A stretch of DNA of 64,000 bases. It comes from Cheilinus undulatus. Its lineage: Eukaryota; Chordata; Actinopteri; Labriformes; Labridae. Positions within the stretch are counted from its first letter, which is position 1. Every line of letters starts with the position of its first letter. The position numbers and the translations under genes are program-made. The stretch is from positions 33,463,732-33,527,731 of the forward strand of contig NC_054886.1 of NCBI RefSeq assembly GCF_018320785.1, written 5' to 3'. The notes beneath the pieces are model-generated. The model had not been told where the DNA came from, made no database searches, and saw nothing but the letters and a program-made list of their open reading frames with translations. Below are positions 57,410 to 64,000 of this stretch, one piece after another.

Positions 57410-60159
57410 ATGGAGGTCACATCACTTCTCATCAGACTGTGTGAGTTTAATTTTCTGTTTTACTGGGAACTTGTGTTTTCAGTAAGGTCAAAGTTTTCAC
57501 GTCTTTTAACCTACATTTGCGCTTGTTTGCCCTTAACAACATTCATGTTAGCACACTTGTTTTTTTTAGGTGGAACTTATGATCAGTAAATTTAAATAAA
57601 ACATAGCCAGGTTTGCTTGAAGTTTTTGCCCACATGCAGACGTGCCATTGATAAGCGGTTCTTGTTTTCATTTTCTCCAGCGCTGATCAGCGTGTTTTTG
57701 TTGGCTCAGCGATATCTGTTCTCACTCTGTCAAGGTAAGCTGTTCTGATACAAGTCTTTATTTAAACACTTGGAGTAAATAATGTTAGAATTCAAGAGGC
57801 CAAATTTTAACAAGTGATTGATTATCTTGTTGACAGGTGCTGCAGTTCTTCTCATTGATCCAAGCAGACTGCAGTTCTTTGAATATGAGTCCATACGTTT
57901 AAACTGTGAGGGGTCTACTGGATCAGCTGAATGGAGAGTGGTTAAAGCCGGTTCCTCAAAGACTGCTCAGTGGGAGAGTTCAACAAGATCCTTCACCATT
58001 CATCCTGCCTTTGTGTCACACAGTGGAGAATACTGGTGTGAAAATGGAGAGGGAGAGAAAAGCAACACACTTCACATCAGTATTGTTAAAGGTATGTTTG
58101 AAAAAGTACATTTCCCTGTTAAGCTACATGTCCTATATTGAATAAGACATTGCAAACTTTTAAGAAAGCTAGGGGTTGTATAAGGGGTTGTAGTAAAGAT
58201 TTTTAAACTTTGGTGGTTTAGGGTGGATCAAGGAAAACTTTATTGTCCCCCTGCAGGTCAAACTGCTGCACAGCTTATACCACAGAAACCATGCACAGAT
58301 AAATAAGGTAGAAGTAATAGAATAAAACACATCAGAAGGATAATGACATAATACATAAAACAGAGTTGTTTAAGAGGCTAAAGGCAGTCAGGACTAAAGT
58401 TAGGACAGGTTTGGGTTTTTCATTCGTTTTGTTTTTATTTAATTTTTACCCTTCAGTGCAAAATTTTTTTCTTGCTGGGTTGCTAGTCAAGTTTAGTTTT
58501 TATTTTGCAAAAATGCTTCGTTTTAGTTTAGTTTTTATTAGTTTCAGTGTCAGCGTTAGTTTGAGGGTTTTTTTTGTTTGTTTGTTTGTTTGTTTGTTTT
58601 CTTGCAATATAGGATACCTGTCAGGGGTGTAACACAAAAGGTCTCTTCACTCTTCATTTCTTTCATTCAGTTTTGCTGTTTGGATACAACTCATACAACT
58701 CTCTCCAGGCTTGGGCATGCATGTCAGTCAGTCTGCTGCTGTCAAAGGTTGAAATTAGGGAGATTTTGTGACTATTTTAGGTAGTTTTGTAAGCACAGAA
58801 GGACACCACCATGAACTTAATGGCTTTAAGCCAACGTATGTGATTTTTTATCAACTGAAATTCATTGATAATTAAATTGCAGTTATTATTTTCTCAGAAA
58901 AGTTACAGTGTCAGCTGGCTGAGTGCTTCATAGTTATAACTCAGACATTCTTTATTTTATCTTCCTCCTTTTCAGTTAGCAGTGTCATCCTGGAGAGTCC
59001 AGTTTTCCCTGTGATGGAAGGACAGACAGTCACTCTGCTCTGCAGGAAAAACCAACCACCCCACGACCTACCAGCTGATTTCTATAGAAATGGACAGAGA
59101 GAGAGGACTGAATACCATTCAGAACATCTCTAAGTCCAGTGAAGGATCCTACAAGTGCAGGATCTCTGGATCAGGAGAATCACCAGAGATCTGGCTGGCT
59201 GTTGAAGGTGAAATACAGAGAAATTCAATTTTAAAACACTCAAAGCAGAAAATAAATTGATGACTCACTGAATTATCAGGGCAGAATCTGGATTGGTTGT
59301 AATGTATTTTTTGCTTTTCAGGGATTTATTTTGGCTTTTAATGCCTTTATTAGAGATTTAAAATAAAAAGTTAAAAAATAAAAGATAGAAAAAGTTAAAA
59401 AAAACAAAAAAACAAAAAAAAAAAAACACTGGAAAGAGCAAGTGGACAATGATAGTTGGGATGAGTCACAAACCAGACCCCAACCAACCCAACTGTGTAT
59501 CGTACTGACACTAAACACATGGTGGCATAAACAGTGTTTGTCTTTTCTCATTATGCTTGCAGGACACAGTCACACACAAAGTGAAGTCACACCATCTCAA
59601 GAGGGTCAGCAATCGTCTCCTCATCCTCCTGCGGCTGAATCCAACCATCTCTCCACATTTTTACTAAGAATCTTCACCGTTTTGTTTGTGGTTGTGCTGC
59701 TCCATTTGGTGGGATTATTTCAGTGGAGGCGTAAAGGTACTAAAAATATAATAATTTTCCATATGTACAATATTGTTGATTTTATATATATATACTCTAC
59801 TGTGTATTGTATATATTACTGTGTTGAGCTACGGTCATTGATTGTGTTATTATTTTTTGTGGATAAAAATCAGGAAAACTGAATCAGATGCTTATTTTTT
59901 CGACTTCTGATATTCCATCTCTACTATCCCTCTATTTGTCTTACAGCTGCATGCTTCACCACCAACACACCAGCAGAAGCGTCTGACCCTGGCAAGTGTC
60001 AAATTATTAAGAAAACTGATGTGAATATATCATTACAAAGTGTGGTAATTGAATTAACAAGAAAGAAAATTTCCTTCTGATTTTTTTGCAGTGTATGAAC
60101 AAGTTGGTGAAGCTGAACAAAAAGAAGCTACTAATGCCAATGCCCAAAACCACTCTTAA
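57410..60159 (+). CDS. Gene E: Fc-receptor-like gene with frameshift in D2
   Basis: Exons: 57410-57440 and 57681-57734 (signal peptide), 57837-58091 (D1), 58976-59207 (D2), 59563-59736 (stalk plus TM), 59947-59991, 60092-60159 (stop TAA). D1 has FFEYESIRLNC and SHSGEYWCENGE; D2 has VMEGQTVTLLC, ADFYRNG and SSEGSYKC. The D2 exon is 232 nt, one too many or two too few for phase 1, and its frame shifts inside a GA run (about 59094-59106), giving TAA at 59131. All other junctions keep phase 1. The TM segment (STFLLRIFTVLFVVVLLHL) has an Arg near its outer edge; the tail has one Tyr (VYEQV) and no consensus ITIM. The intron after 59991 uses a GC donor (G|GCAAGT). Either a pseudogene, a polymorphic null or a sequence error. 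D2 and TM are on separate exons, unlike genes C and D. Confidence 0.75.
58224..58345 (+). mobile_element. LINE 3'-tail fragment
   Basis: AAAACTTTATTGTCCCCCTG followed by CATAAAACAGAG-type sequence resembles the 3' end of fish LINEs. A (TTTG)n run follows at about 58573-58600. Confidence 0.4.
59305..59540 (-). mobile_element. Degenerate SINE-like fragment
   Basis: The stretch GATTTATTTTGGCTTTTAAT, GCCTTTATTAGAGATTT matches the inverted tail of the tRNA-SINE copy at 63578-63750; the head is eroded. Confidence 0.4.
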
Positions 60160-60499
60160 CAAACAGGTATTATGTTTTTCAAGAGTCATTATTTTATATA
60201 GCTGTTAATTTCTTTAAGTTTAAATGGCTAAAGTTTGACTTTTAGACTTTATTTTTAACAGTTTGTAAGGAGATTCAATGCAAAATCTGAGCAAATGATG
60301 GTGTGGGCAGGTCTATTGAATGAGCTGAAGCCACGCCCACCCATGAGATATATGATCCTCTCAAATAAAATAAAATGCTTCTGATCAGAGTGAATCTGCC
60401 TGGCTCTGTGCCAGAGCAGAGAGAGAGGAGTTTGGGATTAAATTTACCGTTTTCTAGCACAAATCTCTTTGTTATGATGCTTTGAATACAGTGTGTTAT

Positions 60500-61030
60500 G
60501 TGAAGTGGTGTACTAGGACCCAGGATGCGGAGGCGGAGAAGCAGTTTTTAACAGTTTTATTGTGTAGGTAAGTGGGGAAGGGGAGGGGGGAGTCCAAGAG
60601 TCCAAGGGAGTGAGAGAGCGTGCTGGAGCTGGCTGTGGTGATCTGGGCAGGAGGCACTGGAAGAGGAAGGAGAGGCACGTTAGTGGAAAGCACAGGTGAA
60701 CACAAGCACTGGAGATTACTCAAATAGATCATTAATTAAACACTGGAACTTCTCTGGAGGATCTCGAGAGATAGTGAGCCTGGAGCTGATGTTACCGTTA
60801 GAGAAGGTAGGCAATACTCAGGCGCTGTAGAGAGCTGCAGCCGGTCTTAAGTAATGTGTGTCCAAATGAGTGATTCGCTGCAGGTGTGGTCTCTCCACAG
60901 CACCGGGGGGCGGGGTGGATGCCTCAGGAAGAGCACAGGAAAGTTAACAGCCAGCAACAGACTCCAGAAACCGGAAGTTAACAAAATAATACGATAGATA
61001 CAAAGTAAAACACCACACAGTGCTTTACAA
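60500..61030. repeat. GC-richer repeat-like block in the 3' part of gene E
   Basis: The GA-rich block from CTAGGACCCAGGATGCGG to GTAAAACACCACACAG has a base composition unlike its surroundings and resembles a fish dispersed repeat; its class was not identified. Confidence 0.35.
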
Positions 61031-61034
61031 TGTC

Positions 61035-61537
61035 ATTAGACCACCACCCAAAGTAAGGTTTATGCCACAGCTGCCCTAAATTAACAGCATTGGTAATTAC
61101 CAAAATCATTTTGATGTTTCTGCAATGGTTAATACACCAATATGTAGAAGCTCTTTAACCCAAATTATATTTTTAATGCTAAAATAGAATTATTATTGTT
61201 ATCCATGAATTTTCAAATTTACTGATTTACAAAAAAACTGAAAAAAATATAGTAAAGCACATTATTATTTCTTGATTAATGTGTCAAATTATAGTTATTT
61301 ACTGTCATTACTGAACAGAAAAATGAGTTTTAGTGGTTGAATGTTATGCTTGATTCATTTCTGACTTGTCAGAGAAGCCCAGTGAGCCGGCTCAAATTTG
61401 GGTGAATTCAGTTTGAAATTCCTCATTCCTGTTGAAAATGGTAAAACATGGAGAGTTGACTGAAAATGAAAGAGTCCGCATTAAAGCACTTCATGATGCT
61501 GGATGGTCTCTGAGACACATATGACAGGTGCTCTAAT
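61035..61537. mobile_element. Mariner/Tc1-like MITE, copy 2, inverted
   Basis: Ends ATTAGACCACCACCC and (inverted) TATTAGAGCACCTGTC. A plus-strand frame MVKHGELTENERVRIKALHD at about 61438-61525 is the start of a Tc1-like DNA-binding domain, cut by a stop. Confidence 0.75.
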
Positions 61538-61730
61538 ACATTTGTTACAAACAGTAAAGTCTATTTTCCTTCATATTTTCAGCTTCTGGAAGAAGATTTA
61601 CAACTGATTCACACAGAGAAAATCACAGGGCAGAGAGAGAGGTATTCAATGCTTAATTCTTTCACAAGACTAGCTTTGTGAAGGCCAGTCAGTCAAGTCC
61701 CCCATAATAATAATGATATATATATTTCAG

Positions 61731-62463
61731 CTCGTGGAATATCAGGTGTACCTGGTATAAATGAAGAAACGGCCAAGAATAAAAGAGGTATTAAACTATT
61801 TTTTTTTTATAAATGACCACACACAATGTGCACTTTATTATAGTGATGGTTCAAAATGTATGATTTAACAAGTCTCTTATTTCTGTTTCAGTCTATAATA
61901 AGGGACATTTTCCAATATTAATTTTATTTCCTAACTGTCATACTGTGAACCTGTTTAATGCTGGTTATCAATACTCAGTTACATTGACTAAATCCCACAG
62001 ATTAATTATCTGTAAAGTCAATAATTCAAAAAAAACCCCATATTTATCATGTAAAATAACAAAGAAATGACAAGAATTTTGGAGTCTATATGTACAGGGG
62101 GGCCATTATGATTAAAGAAACATGATCCAGCCCAAATCAAAAGATATTTACCATTTTTCTCAAACTTTGACATTCACCAGCTCTTTTTAACACCACAAAT
62201 ACTACTGGAATCATTGTTGTTGTTTTGAAATATAATCACATTCTTCATAGCATGCTAGGGGTAATAATCTTGCCATCGTTGTCTTTAAACCATGAATGAC
62301 AGGTTGTGACCTTCCAGGTTCTGCAACAGAAGCTTTGAGGCTGAAGAAGGAAAGGAGGAGAGCACATCTGAACCCACATGAACTTGTTCACAAGGACAAA
62401 ACTGTTAGCCTGGAGGCTAACGCTGATGCTACTGATCCAAGATTGTATACTGATTTCAATTAA
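61731..62463 (+). other. Candidate alternative 3' exons of gene E
   Basis: Two phase-1 exons, 61731-61787 (ARGISGVPGINEETAKNKR) and 62318-62463 (GSATEALRLKKERRR... ending in DPRLYTDFN and TAA), would follow 59991 directly if the 60092 exon is skipped. AATAAA at 62701-62706 would end the transcript. Another exon-like piece, 61583-61641, is out of phase by one base at a GA run. Confidence 0.45.
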
Positions 62464-62700
62464 ATCTGCAGGGCCTATTGACTTGTCCATAACTTTTGAA
62501 TGAACATGTATATAATGTTTTATTTCTTTAAATCCATGTATTTCTTGACATATATTTGATCTGTATCAAAGCTTTTCTGAAATACATGTGAAACAAGCAA
62601 CGCTCGAATGACAACTGTACATCAGACGTGTCAGCTTCAGTGTTGTATTAGTGTACTTCTGTATTGTTTTCTACTTTAGTAGATGGTTTTTCACAAGCAA

Positions 62701-62706
62701 AATAAA
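62701..62706 (+). terminator. Polyadenylation signal AATAAA, end of gene E
   Basis: It lies 238 bp after the stop of the candidate last exon and is the first clean signal there. Confidence 0.45.
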
Positions 62707-63577
62707 CTCAAACCCTAACCAGTGAAGCATCCTAAGCGTCAGTGTTTAAACCAGTAAATTAACATATTATTTTCAGTGTCAGGTGTTTTTTATACCAACT
62801 CAGCATCATCAGTTAGTGTTTTAGACCACATTTGACTCCTCACAAATAAAAGCAGTGGATTTAAAAATGAAGCAGTCTAACCACCTTGTTCTTTCTACTC
62901 ATCCGTCTCTGTTTTAAATGAAACATCTCTCCCCACATGAGAGCAGTGGATTAAAATAACACAGCGGTTTAAGCCTCTCATTCTTTCTGCTCTGCCTGTT
63001 CACATCTGATGATGCTGAGAACGAAGTCGCCTCGAGCTCTGAGCGACCGTCTGAAACCAAAGTTTCACTTTAAACAGACAGATGGTGACAGATCCTCTCT
63101 CAGTAATGCAGAGGTTAAATATTGACCATGCACCGCACACTTTTACTAACCTGTGAGAGAACACCCTGACAACACAGAGACCACTGCAGAGTCTGATAAT
63201 ATCACTCACTGCTGCCATCTAAAGGAAACTTTTATTTTTCTCTTTACAAGCAAATTTAACAATATCAGCAATGAGTATTTTATTCAACATCTGAGGAGAG
63301 GACCTGGACCATGCATGAACCAAGAGCCCAAGAGGAGTCAACTGGATTGATCACTGATCAGATCAAATTCCAGGCCTGTGTTTAAGGATATGTTTGCTCT
63401 GACCTTCTAGAGTTTTTTTATTTATTTATTTATTTTATTGGTCTATATTATTAAGAGAATGACTGAGAATAACTGAGATGAAACTGAAATGTTTCATTTT
63501 GAATGAGTAATTTTTTACTGTAATTTATTGTTTGGCTTACATTGTGTGCCTTGTTTCCCTGTGTGTTTTTTTTTTTT
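62707..63577. other. Downstream of gene E, no gene seen
   Basis: No exon or recognised repeat end was found before the SINE at 63578. Confidence 0.45.
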
Positions 63578-63750
63578 AAAGATTTATTTTTGGCCTTTTT
63601 TGCCTTTATTAGATAGGACAGTGGATAGAATTGGAAACGGGGAGGAGAGCGGGGAGAGACATGCAGGAAATAGTGCCATGGGCTGGATTCGAACCCGGGT
63701 CGCCTGCGTATATGGCGTGCGCCTTAACCACTCGACTACCGGCGCGCCTC
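63578..63750 (-). mobile_element. tRNA-derived SINE copy 3
   Basis: On the minus strand a tRNA-like head (GTCGAGTGGTTAAGGCG, GGTTCGAATCC) is followed by TTTCCTGCATGTCTCTCCCC and a tail CTAATAAAGGCAAAAAAGGC. It is the best preserved of the three copies. Confidence 0.85.
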
Positions 63751-63904
63751 CCTGTGTGTTTTTTAACCACATTATGTAATTCAGGCTATGTTTACATTTT
63801 CAGCAAAATAAATAAATAAAGTTTCCTTGGAATTCTAACAGTTCTGCCTCCTTAAGAACTTTGTAATATGTCTATATCTTCTTTTCAGATCTGGTATGTT
63901 GTTA

Positions 63905-64000
63905 GAAAGACTACTTTGTGTCTTTGGGGGGAGCTAGTGCCCTTTTCAGGGGAGCTGAGCTCCCTTTAGCTCCGCTGTAATTCCAGCAATGATCCAATCA
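63905..64000 (+). repeat. Repeat piece shared with 37470-37560
   Basis: GTGCCCTTTTCAGG, GAGCTGAGCTCCC and TGTAATTCCAGC occur in the same order at both sites. The window ends inside it. Confidence 0.65.

Noticed and set aside
63528-63779. 83-codon plus frame
   Set aside because: It is the antisense reading of the SINE copy at 63578-63750.

Overview
The window is genomic DNA of a ray-finned (teleost) fish. It is AT-rich and full of Tc1/mariner, hAT and Harbinger-like elements, tRNA-derived SINEs and LINE tails typical of fish. Host genes are split into small exons joined at consensus GT-AG sites, nearly all in phase 1, as in leukocyte immunoglobulin-superfamily receptors. All gene models below were built by reading exons and splice sites directly; none was checked against a database.

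Two receptor families lie in opposite orientation. On the minus strand are butyrophilin-like genes: gene A (6196-10789: signal peptide, V-set, C-type Ig, TM, coiled coil), gene B (48660-52022: same plan), a short gene S (12748-13462) that keeps only the TM and coiled-coil exons, and a decayed V-set exon (55.3 kb). None has a B30.2 domain; each intact one ends in a cytoplasmic coiled coil. On the plus strand are three Fc-receptor-like genes with two Ig domains: gene C (22219-27442) with a long tyrosine-rich tail, gene D (39416-44295) with a short tail, and gene E (57410-60159, possibly to 62463), whose D2 exon carries a frameshift. C and D are close duplicates; E is more diverged. The set looks like a paired inhibitory/activating receptor cluster beside B7/butyrophilin-type ligands or receptors.

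A third locus, minus strand 14635-17515, has two exons resembling the DUF4806 domain, but the splice donor between them looks mutated.

The rest is mostly mobile DNA: a nearly intact Tc1 element at the left edge, five or more hAT non-autonomous elements with visible 8-bp target duplications (4132-5525, 15298-16271, 41667-42918, 46912-47642 and a nested pair at 50358-51325), a hAT placed inside a mariner terminal repeat (16.27 kb), an inverted pair of about 0.5-kb mariner-like elements around gene E, tRNA-SINE copies at 28.1, 52.5 and 63.6 kb, and a LINE reverse-transcriptase relic at 38.3-39.2 kb. No tRNA, rRNA, CRISPR or prokaryotic feature is seen. Long stretches at 29-31.6, 33.7-38.2 and 44.3-48.2 kb hold no gene that I can support.
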